A stretch of 64,000 nt of DNA from Trogon surrucura (lineage: Eukaryota > Chordata > Aves > Trogoniformes > Trogonidae): contig CM036632.1 of NCBI GenBank assembly GCA_020746105.1, positions 868,001-932,000 on the forward strand. Reading direction: 5' to 3'. Every line of letters begins with the position of its first letter. Position 1 is the first letter of the stretch. The notes under the pieces were generated by a model, which did not search any database, was not told the origin of the DNA, and worked only from the letters and a program-made list of their open reading frames with translations. This document shows, in pieces, positions 46,673 through 59,214 of the stretch. A program made the translations under genes and the position numbers.

Positions 46673-47184
46673 TCAGACCGGCGTGGTTCGTCTGTTGGCC
46701 GGGTTGTTGTGCAAAGACTCCTTGAACTCTTTGGGGATGGAGTTGTGGACCTGTAAAAAACCGTGGTCCCGCTCCGAGTTGAGCAGCGTCCCCATGGTGA
46801 CCTTGGAGGGATCCCTGGAGAGGGTGAACATGGAGATGTCGGTGGAGGGGATGGTGCTGAACCCCTTGCTGACGGGCGACATGTCCCGGGACCGGGGCTC
46901 GGTGGAGCGGGAGCTGGACCGCCGGCGGAAGCGGTACCTGTAGGGGGGCAGGCGGGTGAAGGCCGTCTTCTTCAGCAGCTCCGAGTGGGACTTGGCGCGG
47001 ATCTGGCGGTGCTTCTCGATGTACATGTGCACGGCGATCACCCCCACCATCTCGGCGATGATGAAGGACAGGGCTCCGAAGTAGAAGGACCAGCCGTAGG
47101 AGTAGCTCTTCTTGGAGTCGCTCTGCCCCGGGTCCCCCGCGTTGGCCGAGATGTAGACTATGATCCCGATGATGTTGCTGAGAC
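46673..47184 (-). CDS. CACNG3: CACNG3 last coding exon (TM3 end, TM4, cytosolic tail)
   Basis: The exon begins GTCTCAGC after a CCCCTGAAG acceptor and encodes the rest of Gly146 to residue 315, then TGA at 46,673-46,675. [16 protein letters not shown] completes TM3, and [20 protein letters not shown] with [10 protein letters not shown] forms TM4. The tail contains the arginine/serine stretch and the TTPV PDZ ligand. The frame is intact. Confidence 0.97.
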
Positions 47185-50100
47185 CTTCAGGGGAGGACGA
47201 GAGGGAGAAACGCTCGCTCAAGCTGCAGCACAGGGATGGGACAAGGACTGCAGCACCCCCATCGCCTCCCGGCAGCTAGAGGACCCCAGCCCGTCTCCTG
47301 CCCACCCACAGGCTGCCCGGGAGGTGGGGAGGGTGCCGGCGGTCACGGCCACATCCCCGTGCCAGCACACCAAACGCCCTCCCAGAGCTCCGCTGCCGTC
47401 CCGGGCGTGGATCTACAGTCACACACATGCAGCGCACACGTACGTTCGCATATTTTGGAGGGGCAGGAGGAACAACCACTACGTTGTTTAGTAAAGGGGC
47501 AATTTAAGAGCTGGTTGAACTTTGCAGAGCTGCTCACTGAGCAAGGGACAGAGCCGGCCCACGGGGCACGGAAGGGATCCCTCTGTCTCGATCCCCAGCT
47601 CGCCGTGGCCCTGGGAGCGCAGGGAAGTGGGAATGACTCCATCTCTTTTCATTTCTGATGGGACCCAGAGGATTCATCTGGGACCTGAGCAGTTCCTGCG
47701 CCGCCAGAAGGGCTGGGGAGCAGCTGATGTATTCCTGGATTTACTTAATGAATCGGTTACGTGCTTTCTGTTGTTTTCTCAACTGCATCAGCAGCTCCTG
47801 CGAGCTGAAGGAGGGAGAGTCATTTGTCTCTTTGTGGGGAGAAGAACAACACAGAATAGAGCAGTTCCTTGCGACAAAGACATTGTCACGGGATAATCAG
47901 GGGAACATCGCACAGAGAATGAGTAATCCAGAAGGAACGGCCTTTTCCAGAGAGTGGTTTTCCTGGCAGGACTGCAGCAGCCCCTCTGCTGCTGCCTGGT
48001 CCCGGCTGCTGCCAGTGCAGCACCTGCTTCCCATTGTTTGACTGTGACAGGGGCAGAGCCCCCCAAAACACGCTCCAGGAGACCCTCCTGGTCTGCAGCG
48101 CTCGCACGGAGCTGGCTCGGGGCAGAGCAAGGTGGATGCTGGAAGTGCTGAAAGCCCCGTGACCGCCCCCCCCAGAAATCTCTGCTGGGATTTTCCCTGC
48201 CACGAGGATTTTTCCACCAGGACAGGAAAACTGACAGACCCCAGAATCCCCCCTCCCAGGAGGACCCACAACCTGGCTGCGTGTCCTCCCACACCCAACC
48301 CCGCCGGGCAGCTCCTACCTGCAGAGACGAAGAAGATGCCGGCGCTGAGGATGACGTTGTGTTTGCTCTTGTAGAACTCGCTGGCCGCCACGCACAGGCC
48401 CCCGAAGAAGAGCAGCCCCACGCTGAGGATGGGGAAGATGCTGGATGCTCTGACCGCACCTGTGGGACAGGGAGCGGGGCAGGGTTAGTGGCCGGCGTCG
48501 CTCCCGCGTCAGGGGCTGCCAGCGCCCCCCACGCCAACGCCAGCGCCCGGGAAGAACCGTGGTGACGCCACGCGAGAGTCGGTCCCAGCACTGGTCCCCC
48601 TGCGCATCCTCTGCTCCGTGCTCGCCCTGGAGCCCAGTACCAGCCCCGCACACTCCGCCATTCAGGCCTCCTGTCACCAATGCAAATTAAACCCTGAATA
48701 TATTTTTTTTTTTTCTTTCCTCCTAGGCTATTTCAAGGCATTATTTCTTCCAGTCTTGTCACACAGTCAGCACCAGCAATTTACCTTCCCATTCCCAAAC
48801 ACACCCACGGGTTTGGGCTGCAGACAAGGCTCTGGGACTGCAGAACCCCCCGAGCTCACCAGGCTGCCAGGGATCGGCACTGCCACCTGCAGCGGGTGGG
48901 GACCCCCCCTGGGGGCCCCAAACGATGGCGGCTCTGACAGAAGTCAACAATTTACAAACCCCGAAGTTCACCAAAACGTCATTTTCTGCTGTAAGGGGGG
49001 AGCACGAAATCATGAAAATGAAGGAAAAGGCCAGGGCCCAGAGCCCACCACACGTGATGCCGTGGCTCCGTGCTGAGGTCAGTTCCCAAGGGGTTCCCTC
49101 CGGCAGTGCCGGGTCTCTGCACGCTCAGGAGCCACTGGCCAGGCACTACACAAAAAAGGGTCTTCCCTACATAGGCCTTTCGAGAGTTCAGCTTCCAAAA
49201 TGACAGTAAAGAGCAATTAATGCAGCAAATCACTACCTGCTGCACCGAAAATACACTGTGCCTTGGTTTGGGCTCTCATCCCTCTGTTAGAGCCTTTATT
49301 AAAGCACAGAAATACAGAGAAACCCCATGAAAATGGCATTCTGGGGGCTTTAAAATAGAATTTTTCTTTTAAATGTGGGAGGGGGTGGGAGAAGAACTCA
49401 AACGTTAATCTACTGAAATTGCAAACCGATTCCACTAAAGACATTCCCCTCTTAGATGGGTGAGCAGAGCTGATGGCTCCCTGCAGAGGCAGAAAAAGGG
49501 GAGTTCAGAGGAACATCTGGGCGAGCAGCAGGAGCCGCTGAGCACGGGGTGACAGGCACGGGGGTCCCTCCTCGCCCCAGCAGCTCAGAGCCCAGAGATG
49601 CCAACGCCTCCGAGGCTGCCTCTTGTCTCTGCTGTTCTTACATGCTTGGAAATGCGGGTGTTCAAATGAACATTTCGTGGCACAGGCTTCGCGGTCCGTC
49701 ACGTGCGCATCCGGCAGTGCGTGCATCCGTGCTGCTTTGCACGTGGGTGTGCGCATCGCTTGTGCCCAGCCTCTGCCAACCCGCTCCTCTGTGCCCCAGT
49801 GCTCGGAGCCTCTTCTCCTCAGGGTCAGATCCCCCCATGAACTGACCCTGCGGGTTCTGCCCCGAGGCTCCGCTGGCCCAGACGCAGGAGGACTCCCCGC
49901 TTGTGCCAGGAGAGCCGCCAGCTCGCTTTTCATGCCGTGTCCCCGCGCTCGGCTGCTGCTGGCAAAGCGCACGGCAGATGCTCGTCGCACTCTCCTGGTG
50001 AGCACCAGCAAATCCAGCACGGCCACAGGGACTTGGGGAACAGCCACGGACCTGTGGGGTACTGGTCTCTGATGAGCTCGGGCTGCACAGCAGCTCCTGG

Positions 50101-50426
50101 GACCACAAGTGAGAAAAAACCTGCCACCAACGCTCCTACTGAGGTGTGACGTGGCTACACTGCGGTAACTGGGGATCCTGGGGGGGCTGTGACCCCTCAG
50201 CCTCCTGGCAGAGGATGGAGGGGACCTGCTGGGTGAAGCTCTGGGCGCTGGGTGATGGGGAAAGGGGTGCCCGGGCAGCGTGGGGTGAGGGGGTCCCCGG
50301 GGAGCACGTGCAGCGTCAGCGCCCGCGGGAAGGCAGACTCACGGAGGAGGTACTCGGCCGTGTCTTGCTCGTAATCCGCATCCTCGGGGAAGTGGTCGAT
50401 TTTCTTGCACACTCCTCGGAAGGTTC
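46673..50426 (-). CDS. CACNG3: CACNG3, voltage-dependent calcium channel gamma-3 subunit / TARP gamma-3 (last three coding exons)
   Basis: Three exons of 84, 141 and 512 nt encode residues 71-315 of a claudin-fold TARP. TARPs bind AMPA receptors, carry them to the synapse and slow their gating. Visible parts are the end of the first extracellular loop (exon 2), TM2 and the start of TM3 (exon 3), the end of TM3, second loop, TM4 and the long cytosolic tail (exon 4). The tail has the basic/serine stretch [20 protein letters not shown], phosphorylated in the family, and ends RRTTPV, a class I PDZ ligand for PSD-95. The tail features [15 protein letters not shown] and [10 protein letters not shown] fit gamma-3 rather than gamma-2, -4 or -8. 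Exon 1 (residues 1-70, TM1) is absent and should lie right of 64,000. With 70 residues added, length is 315, as in human. Confidence 0.96.
47185..48318 (-). other. CACNG3 intron 3
   Basis: 1,134 bp between exons 3 and 4. GC-rich sequence at both ends with a moderately AT-rich middle (about 47,720-47,940). No repeat or gene is recognised. Confidence 0.75.
48319..48459 (-). CDS. CACNG3: CACNG3 coding exon 3 (TM2 and start of TM3)
   Basis: The 141-nt exon encodes residues 99-145. [19 protein letters not shown] is TM2, and [13 protein letters not shown] begins TM3, with the short cytosolic loop EFYKSKH between. The acceptor is GTCCCACAG and the donor GTAGGAG. The human protein, as I recall it, has Thr for Gly in SVGLL and a His-Arg-Ser-Arg loop; the bird loop looks more like gamma-2. 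Confidence 0.96.
48460..50342 (-). other. CACNG3 intron 2
   Basis: 1,883 bp between exons 2 and 3, with a T run at 48,701-48,718 and an AT-rich section at 49,190-49,440. No repeat element or coding sequence is recognised. Confidence 0.75.
50343..50426 (-). CDS. CACNG3: CACNG3 coding exon 2
   Basis: The 84-nt exon, the standard size for this family, encodes [20 protein letters not shown] plus QDTAEYLL (residues 71-98) in the first extracellular loop. The acceptor is GTCTCCCCAG and the donor GTGAGT. It starts with two bases of Gly71 and ends with the first base of Arg99. Confidence 0.96.
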
Positions 50427-52097
50427 CTGGGGAGACACAAGCCAGGAACCCTTCAAACCTCTCAGTGCCGCACGGTGCTCTCTCCGAGGAAGCCCTGCTG
50501 CTGTCCCCCCATCCCTGGACGTGGCAAGGCTGGCCTGGCCCCCCTTCTTCTCCAGCAGAGGGAAGGCGAAGCAGGGCGGGTTCCCAGCACCCACCCAGGC
50601 AAAACCTCATTGATTTTGACAATGGATGCAGCTGTAAACAAACCTCCCAGCCTTCGGGTCTGAGCAACACCTGATTCAGATGCATGAGAGAAAATGCTCC
50701 ACAGCCATAGCCTGGGGCTCGTTCCCGGAGGTCGAGGTCATCTGCTCTCACAGGGATAACAACAGCACCGCGGGTCAGAGGCTGCTTGAGCAGAGCCCCC
50801 ACCCCGGGGCTCCACAGCACCAAGAGACCAGCCCAGTCCTCCCAGTTTGCCCCAGCCCCTTGGCAGTACGAGAGCCTCGATTCATTGCTGAGCTACAAAC
50901 GCAGGGCCCCGGCTGCGGCGTGGACGAGGATGCTCAGCAGCACGTTTGCTGAAGTAAAGTTTGGGCTGCAGCCCAACTCCTGAGATGTGATTTATTTATT
51001 TTTTTTGGAGGTGCAGATGAGCTCATTTGAACGACTACAGAAAGTTTCTAGCTGCTTCTCAGCCTTGCTTCGTGCCCGGGACACAGCAGCTGGGGCAGAG
51101 TCACCCACACAACCTGCCCGTACCCCACGTCCAGCCCACTTCCACGCGTCCCCGCTGCACACACACACTTGCCAGGCACATGGTGCCATGGGTGGGCATT
51201 GCAGCCCCCTGGTACAGCCCACAGGGACCCTCCACCTTTCCCTCCTGCTCCAGGTCCCCATGGCACGACTCGCAGCGGGGGCGAGAGCAGCCCCACCGCC
51301 GCCAGCACCAGCAGCGCCGCCTTGGAAAGCCCAGAGAAAAAGGCAGATGCTCTGGCATCTGCTGGCCTCCCACTTAGCATTTGAGAAAAAAAAAGGCTCT
51401 TTTTCTTTGGCTTTTTTTTTTTTCCTTTTTTTCCCCTCCTGCCTCTGAAGCAAAACAAACGCATTTGGCCTTCAAACGCCCGCCTGTTTGCTTTGGCTTT
51501 CTCCTCGCTGCGCTTTCGGGCTCAGCTCTCCCCAGTGCCAGAGCCACCACGCAGTTGTGCCACCAGAGGAAAAAGCCAAGGACCGCCAGGCTCGGGCAGG
51601 TGACGCATGGAGATGCTGCAGGAGGTGCACGCGGGGCGAGAGTGGGGCCGGGGGAGCCGCGTGGTTCACACGTGTTCGTGGGACTGCCTGGGGGAGGGAC
51701 CGGCTGCGAACGGGCTCTCGCCTCTTTTGCTCATCATCCACCAGCCCGGCCCACGCGCTGCTGGGGGACAGGCAGAGAGAAACTAAAGGCATTAAAAAAT
51801 AATTAAAAAAAAAAAAAATCCTGGCTATGCCCAGTTGCGCTTATGGATTTGCGGTGATGGGTGCAGCCCGTCACCTCCTGCGGACACCGCGAGCCAAGAC
51901 AGTGAGCGCCGTGCCCGCATCTGCCGGGGATAGCACAGAGCTCGGCTCGTGCCGCGATGCCGGACGGGAACACGGCTCCTCGGGGCCCGGAGTGGCAGCA
52001 GCCGCTTCTTCCTGCGCGATTCACGGAGCTGACTTCCCCGAAGCAAGCAGGAAACGCTAACGCAAGGGTATGCACAGCATGGTGCCAACAAATGCTT

Positions 52098-52150
52098 GAT
52101 AAATGGGGAAACTGAGGCACGGGGTGTGACTTCTCTGGAGCAGCAAGGGG
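52098..52150 (+). mobile_element. MIR-like SINE core fragment
   Basis: AAATGGGGAAACTGAGGCAC followed by GGGGTGTGACTTCT matches the well-known MIR stretch in which GGGGAAACTGAGGCAC is followed by GTGACTTGC. It is short and ancient. Borders are uncertain. Confidence 0.5.
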
Positions 52151-52571
52151 CAGGGCAAGGTGGGAGGAATCCCTGCAGCGTCTCCCTATGGGGACACGAC
52201 ACCACTGCTGGAGCACGTGGTCGGGTCACTCTGGCTCTGTCCGTTCTCCCATGGGACCAGAAAGGACGGGGCCACCCGGGGACGGGGCTCCAGTCAAGAG
52301 AAGCCAACCTGCACGATGGCATGCTGTCAGCCTGCGCTCTGGCTACGGGCTCGGGGGAGCTAAGCGTCGTGACAGGCATCAATTAAAACCTGGAGATGAA
52401 GCTCTGGAGGTGGCAAGCTGTCATCCAAGTGGGAGACACGGCATCCGAGGGAGAACCGCCTGCTGCCATCGCTTTGGGAACCGCGGGCGAAGGGGAAGCT
52501 GAAAACAGGCACCACGAACGGGGCTGGGGAGGCACCAGGCATGCGAGGACAGCAGCTGCACGCACAGCCCC

Positions 52572-52602
52572 CATCCTCCTCCTCCTCCTTCTCCTCCTCC
52601 TC
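52572..52602. repeat. TCC/CTC trinucleotide repeat
   Basis: About ten CCT/TCC units with one interruption, in CACNG3 intron 1. Confidence 0.85.
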
Positions 52603-53236
52603 GCAGCTCTCTGGGTTTCTACCCACCCTCTCTGACCTCCTCCCGGTACCTGCCAGCAGGGCTCTGCCCCCCAGTGCTGCCCCCCCTGCAGAGCTGCTGT
52701 GGGCTGGGAACTCCTGCACGGGGTGCGGGACTCTGCGAGAGCTTCTGCAGGGCCCCCGCGATGGTGCGGGACCAACTCATCTCCCTCTGCAGCAGCCTCC
52801 TGGGTAGGGTCGTGGGGCAGCTGCTCATCATCCGATCAGCGAGAGGAAACTTCCCCTTGGTGCCACGTGGAAAAGGAGTTTAGAGGCTGAGTCAGCCCAT
52901 CAGCACAGCCTGCAAACAAGAATACTGATTTCCTTGGGTTTGATCTCTTTGAAGTTCTCAGAGGTTCCTTGTGCTGCTGAGCACCCGCTGAGACCTGCAG
53001 CCAGCACCCCCTGCCCTGACCAGCAGCTTCAGGAGCCAGGAGCCCCTGGTGCCTCGCTTCTGGTGTAGGCAATGTCTAAGGTAACTCTGTGACCATGAGG
53101 GACAAGGACAAGCCTTGGAGCACGAGGCACCTGGAAGCACAGGGGATGCCCTGTTCAGATGCCAACACCCCCCACCCTGCTGGCTGCGGGCTGACAGGGC
53201 TGGGGCACAGGGCTCACTCGTGGTGTGACGCTCGTC

Positions 53237-53308
53237 TGTCCATCCGTCCGTCCATCCATCCATCCCTCCATCCAGCTATCCGTCCATGCCTCCATCCCTC
53301 CCTCTGCA
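53237..53308. repeat. CCAT/CCGT tetranucleotide repeat
   Basis: About 70 bp of CATC and GTCC units (CATCCGTCCGTCCATCCATC and degenerate continuation), a diverged tetranucleotide microsatellite. Confidence 0.85.
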
Positions 53309-53309
53309 G

Positions 53310-56300
53310 GCGGGACCACACACAGCTGAGCTGCATCTACTCTGCCCCACCAGCTGTAACCTCTCTGCTGAAATGGGATGAAAACAAAAAAAAATTCCCT
53401 AAAACCCAATTGACTTTCTCAAGGCAGGGGCAGCAAGCCCCGGCAGGCATGGCTGGTCTGGGGACAACTGGGGGCTGCACGGCTAGAGGCGGTGGTGCTT
53501 CACCCTGCACAGCGCTGGGGATTTACCAAAACGTGCCCCCCCGAGGCAGAGGGAGCCCCAGCGCGACGGGGCCGGGCAGGGCAGCAGGCGGGGAGGGGGC
53601 AGGCAGGAGGGGCAGCCCCGCTGCCCGGCTCCACCGCATCCATTTCACGCTCTGACATTTATTTTGGCTCCTTTACTCCCTCTGTTCATTAACCGATGCT
53701 CGTTGCCACGGCAACCGCTGAGTCACCTGACACAACTTCCCAGCCTCCAAACAAATACCACAACAAGGCTTAAATGACAAAACCCTCCCTCTGACCCCCC
53801 CCAAAACGCTCTGAGACACCCCCGTGATGGCAGATGCTCCTCCGGGCTCTCCTCTCCTACCTTTGGAGTCGAGCCCTGGTAAAAGCCGCGTTACCCCACT
53901 GCGGGTGTGAAGCAAGCAGGTTTCACCCGAGCCCTCAAACTCTGGAGCCTCCTTCCTCCACCCACGTTTTCTTGGCGAGCACTCAAGGCAGAGGTGATGC
54001 TGGGTTGGTGCCCCCCGCTCCTGGGATGCCAGCCCTGCCCGGTGCCAGCTGCACACGGGAACCCTCTGGGGAGGACTGGCCAGCGTGGGACTCGGTGGAT
54101 GCCGACCTGGCTGGGCGCAAGCTCCAGGCACCCACGGCCTCAGCCCCCACAGACACCTCGCCAGCTCACCCCTCGCCAGCAGCACCCAGCTGCGAGCCCC
54201 TGTCACGGGCACAGCACCCAGAGCTGCTCGTGGTGCTGGTTTCGGCACGTCCCAGCCTGCTCGCAAGGCGCTTCCCCAGCCGATGCCCGCTCGAGTCACG
54301 CCGCCGTGGGATTAACTCATCTGCCGGCCGGGAGAGCGCTGGCAAGGCAGCGTGTGCCGCCGCCGCTACTCATTCCCCACTCCACTGTCTCTGTGGTAGA
54401 TCTGGGTAATTTTCTCTCCCCATTGGTGGGAGTCCTGATGAGCCGACTTCGCTTATTGCTGCACCTCCCCACCCGCAGCCCGACACAGCAGCCGGCAGCT
54501 CTGCTCTGGGGGGCTCCCGGCCAGGAAGCAGGGTTGTGCTGCCTGCCCTCACCCACCCTGGCATGGGACAGCTTCTCCCTTCACTTTTCTCTGTACTGAG
54601 GCACAAGACCTGTCCGGAAAAAAGAGGCATGGAGGGCTGGCACTTTGACCACCTCCCTCCTCATCCTTTCAGCTGCCGTGAAGCCTCAGCCAGCAGCGGA
54701 GCAGCACCCACCCGCGCTCTGCACCCATTCCAGCCAGCTGATCCAGCTCAAGCTCCCGATTCACCGGTCCCGTTTAAACGCAGGGACACCCTGAGCATCC
54801 CCAGGCATGGTGGGGAAGCCCTCCCCAGTTGGCAAATCTTCCAGGGCATTTTCCACGTGTAAGCGTGGCAGCGGGACATCAGCCACGCCTGCAGGGTGTC
54901 CCTGCCCGATGGCTCCAGGCTTGCTGCGGCGAGTCCTGCCTTTTTTTAGCTATCACCAGATTTAATTTGGGAGAGATGAACTCATGTAACACGTTCTGCA
55001 TTCGCCGGTTTTGTAAAGGCATCCCTTCCTTCCCTTCCCCTCCCGCCGGGCTGTTTTTTTTTTTTTTTTCATCCCTCGCTCCGCGTGATTCTTCGATCCC
55101 GCTCATCCCCACCAGCTCGGAGCATCCCGGAGCCGCACGTTGAAATGCGGTGACTAACGCCTGCCTCCCGCCAGCCCCCCTTCCCCCAACAGCCACGGGC
55201 CGCCTGGCACGGGGCGACGCTTCGCTTCAGCGGGGTTTTGTCGCTGCTGCTTTAGTTCATTCGTATTTCGACGTCCGTGCTGTCCGCACCGCATTTATTG
55301 GAGAATGCAGAGGCAATTAATTGATTTGATCTCAGGTCTTTTTCCTCTCAAAGCCCTTTTCCCCAGGGAGGGCTGGGGAGGGGGGGCAGTGGGCAGGGAG
55401 GGGTTTACGAGGCAGGTCTCGTGATGGTGGAAATACGGCTAAGAATATCGATCCTAACCCAGAGAGCCACAAGACTAAAGAGCTCTAGTTACGGCTTTAA
55501 AATCTCATTACTTTCCATCCAGTGGAACAGTTTTCCAGGGACTATTCTGGTTGCTCCTGCTCAGTGTGAAAACTAAGACTCGGGCTGGGGAAGATGAGCT
55601 AACAACGTTCTTAAATGAGAACAAAATTCCTCCCTCCCTTCATGCTGGCTGACTCGGGCAGGAGTCCTGGGGCAAGGTCACGTTTCAGCCTTCAGCTTTC
55701 TGCACCTCCCCATAAATTCAAGCGAGTTTATCTCTTAAGTTGCGGTTTACAGTAATGGCTTTCCTAAAGATACCTCGTCACGCCAAATCCGTGTGGAGGA
55801 AGCGGTGGGGTCACTGCAGTTTAAGTTCTCTTAAAATTAATAGTCGTTGGAGAATCAGAGGTCCAAGCTCAGCTGGCGGGTGCCAGGGGCCGAGCCTGCA
55901 GCACCTCCTCAGAGACGCTCAGGCTCTGCACCCCCTTGAGTAACAAGAGCGAGATACCTAAATATCTCTGAGGAATTAAAACTTCAGGGCTCATCTTTTT
56001 TTACCTCCCACCCACCTCCCAGATGCTTGGAGAGATGGAAAGAAACTCATCTCTACTCCTTCCCTCCTTCCCCAGCTTCGCACTCTGCGAGGGATCCTGA
56101 GGCTCTTTGCACGAGGTCCCCGTTGGGGGATTGCAAAGCTCGGGGCTTCCACCTCAGACCTGGACACCTGCAGCCACGGGGCAGGGCTGGGCATGGCTGA
56201 CGCGGGACCGAGCAGCACCTCAGCACCATGTCCTCAGGCTCCTGGCCACATCCCAGCATCTTGCTCGCCTCCTGCATCACCAAGCCTTCGACCCAGCCCC

Positions 56301-57480
56301 TTTCCAAAGACAATACGAGCAGCTCAGAAAAGTGTTGGGAAAGGGCAGTGGGATGGGCACGGACACCCTCTCTCCTTGCTGGGCTGGATGCTGGGGTTCC
56401 CACTGCAGGGCAGACCCTCCTGCCAGGACCAAGCTCTCCCCCATCGCCCCGCGCCGGCGTCCCACCGGCGTAATCTGGCTCCATCTCTACTTCACACTCT
56501 CTCCCCCTCTCTGCGGTGGCGGCGGGTGTCTGAGCGGAGTCACCTACACAGATACGCCTTTTCTGAAAGATTTTTTTTTTTCCTGTTGTAAAAAAAAAAA
56601 AAACCAGTGGAAAAAACCCAAGTCAAATGAGACGAGCGCAACAGGGAGGAGGCGGCAGAGGTGTGCTCTGCGGGGCTGGTGCCGGCTGGACGCGAGGCCA
56701 GCGCAGACACGCGCTTGAGCACACCCACAGCAGTGCCAGCGCTGAGCCCCCCCAGCTGGGCGGTGCTGGGGGAGCAGGGCTGTGATGACAGTCCCCACGG
56801 GGACACATCGTGGTGGGGTTTGGGGAGCAGCGCCCAGCCCCATGACGGGCATCCCCACATCAGGGTATCACGGGCACAGCCTGCGTGCTCACATCCAGGG
56901 GTGGACTGGGAGCTTCAGCCAGCGTGTGTCACAGAGACTTCGCTCCCTCAGCATGGCTAAAAGGAAAAGAAAAAAAATAATTTAAAAATCTACATTTTGA
57001 CAATGACTCATCATCTCCCATTCTGGAACCTGTGGGGTTGTTGCAACCTACACAAGGCAGTTCAGAAAAGCAAAACAATTCTGAATAATAGGGGAAGGAA
57101 AAAAAAAAAAAGTTTGAAAATGATGGGTAATTTCCAGCACTCTGCTTCAAGGGTTCAGCTTTGTTTTTCTCATTATAAAAGTAATCAGGTAATGCACTGG
57201 AGCTGCCTTCCAGGGTCCCCCCCCGCGCTCCCCTGGCTTCCCTCCACCCTTCCACACCGGAGGAGCTCGTGCCAGGGAACACCCCGGGCTTTCCCAGCCG
57301 ACCTGCGATGGGGTAGGGGGCGCAGGGGCCGCTGCCAGCGCCGGGGGGTCCCTTCCCTGCCAGGGAGCCGACGCGTGGCTGTCCCCTCCGCACAGCGACG
57401 GGCTGCCGACGCCGGGAGCGGGCTGGGGAGCAGAGCGCTCATCAGCACGTCTGAGGAAACCGCTTCGTGTTTTATCTTTT
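53310..57480. other. CACNG3 intron 1 section, mostly featureless
   Basis: GC-rich sequence with T and A runs: 55,052-55,069, a T12/A14 inverted pair at 56,570-56,603, and A-rich runs near 56,968 and 57,100. A short AT-rich block lies at 55,245-55,340 (CAATTAATTGATTTGATCTC). No gene is recognised. Confidence 0.5.
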
Positions 57481-57665
57481 AACGGTGAATAAACATTGAT
57501 TTTTATTTCAAAAGGTAATTGGCATCCCTATGATAGCGAAATGAGCGCCGGAGCAGCCGGAACGAGCGTAAATAAGCCATGTGCTTGGAATTAACGAGCT
57601 TCACTGATTGAGTTTATCCATTTAAATTAATACAATTCTAGTAATTAAAAAAAAAAAAAAAAAGA
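57480..57665. promoter_or_regulatory. AT-rich candidate conserved non-coding element
   Basis: A sharply bounded AT-rich block with GAATAAACATTGATTTTTAT, AAATAAGCC, GGAATTAACGAGC and CCATTTAAATTAATAC, ending in an A run at 57,646-57,663. Motif density suits forkhead and homeodomain factors. Inference only. Confidence 0.33.
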
Positions 57666-58439
57666 ACCTTTTGCTTGTTTGCCTGCTCACAGGTGCTGAT
57701 GGCAAGAGATGGGGCAGCAGCCTTGGCCTCGGCCGAGCATCCCCGTGCCCGAGGTGCCGGGACCTCCTTCCACCCAGGATCCCGCTCCCCTTCCTTTGAG
57801 GAACATTTTAGATTAGCCAAAAAGCTTCTGGGCAGAGTTTGCCTTCCAGCCTCCTCTTCAGCTATCGGCCCCAGGGGCGGCCAGCTCAGACCCGAGAGGT
57901 GCCTGCACCAAAGTGGGAAAGAGGGTTTGTCCCCCCACGCCAGCCGGGGCCGCCTCTGAGAGGAAAGAGTTTATTATTGCGCTTTATGCCTTCAGCAAGC
58001 TGTCCCTCACGATCCTTTCTGCCTGCTGTCTAACGGCTCTTCACCCCACTTGTTGAAATTCATGCCCTCTTCTGTGCCTCTTACTTGGACACAGCTTCCA
58101 CACGTCAAACGGTGGATTTTCCTCTCCTTTCCCTCTTTCCCTCTGATGGTTTTTTGATCCTCTCCACTGCTGCTCCACCTCCACAGCCCGGCCCCACCGT
58201 GCCTGCGGTCACCATCCCGCTCTGCTCACCCAACCGCCCCACGGGGACAGGGTGCAGGAACACACCGGGACCGGTCAGGAGCAAAACGCCCCGTGTCCCC
58301 CAGTTGAACGAGTCGCCCGTGACTCAGACAAAGCCGACCCGCAGGCTGGGGGTGCTCGGGGCTCTGCCAGAGCCCGGGTCGCACCATGAGCTGCTTCCAG
58401 CACCTCCTTGGAATAAGGAGGAGAGAGAACTGCCTTAGG

Positions 58440-59015
58440 GTGGGGAGCTGGAGGTTTCACTTCGCCGGTATTAAAACGTCCCCTGAATTTCTAAAAACCT
58501 ACAAATGACAATTTCATAGCTCTGAAGCGTGGCATCTAGCGCAGGGGAGTGCTATTTTAGACTCCGTGTTGACAGCTGAAGGGGAATGGATCACGGAATT
58601 AAAAACTCGTTGCTGCTCGAGTCCAAGCAATCATGACTTGATTACGCGTCTTATGGGCAAACAGAGGCAAGGCCAAGGCACCGGCATATATTCTCGGTGT
58701 TTCAAAAGGTCAATTCACAGAGCAGAAAACAATTATAAGCCAAATCAGTTAGGAGAACAGATTTAAGCATAACAGCGTGGCTGTGAATAGGGAATGATTT
58801 AAGAGTGTTTTACCCCAAGCCTCATAACAGCGGCAAGAGTTTGCATCAGTTTAAAAACTGCCTGGCTAATATGTAAACAGCTATAAAAATAAAAACATGC
58901 CCGAACAAAAAGAAGAAAGGAGATATTCATAACTCTGAATATAAATCAGCAACCCGAAATTGTAGAGTACTGATAAAGGACACAAACAAACAGGAGAAAA
59001 ACCATCAAAACATCT
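58440..59015. promoter_or_regulatory. AT-rich candidate conserved non-coding element (longest)
   Basis: About 570 bp of AT-rich DNA without simple repeats or recognised transposons between GC-rich flanks. Motifs include AGCAATCATGACTTGATTAC, AATATGTAAACAGC (forkhead-type) and GGTCAATTCACAG. Its length, complexity and position in the large first intron of a neuronal gene fit a regulatory element. Confidence 0.37.
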
Positions 59016-59214
59016 TTCCCCGACGCATTGGGATGAGCAGCAACACAGGAGCGGAGCAGTGCTCCCGCTCGTCACCGAACCCGAACGGCAGAGGCGTTAG
59101 TCACAGGGCCCAGGGATGTTAAATAACTGTTATTACAGCTGCGGCATTTCATGTTCGGCATATCCACATCCCCTAGCTTAAGGAGATGTGCCGAGGGAGC
59201 CGGCTGAGCAATTA

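Noticed and set aside
46763-47491. Plus-strand 242-codon frame
   Set aside because: It is the antisense shadow of CACNG3 exon 4 and the adjoining intron.
47788-48651. Minus-strand 287-codon frame overlapping CACNG3 exon 3
   Set aside because: It passes through exon 3 in the wrong frame and into intron sequence on both sides; the true exon is supported by family identity and splice sites.
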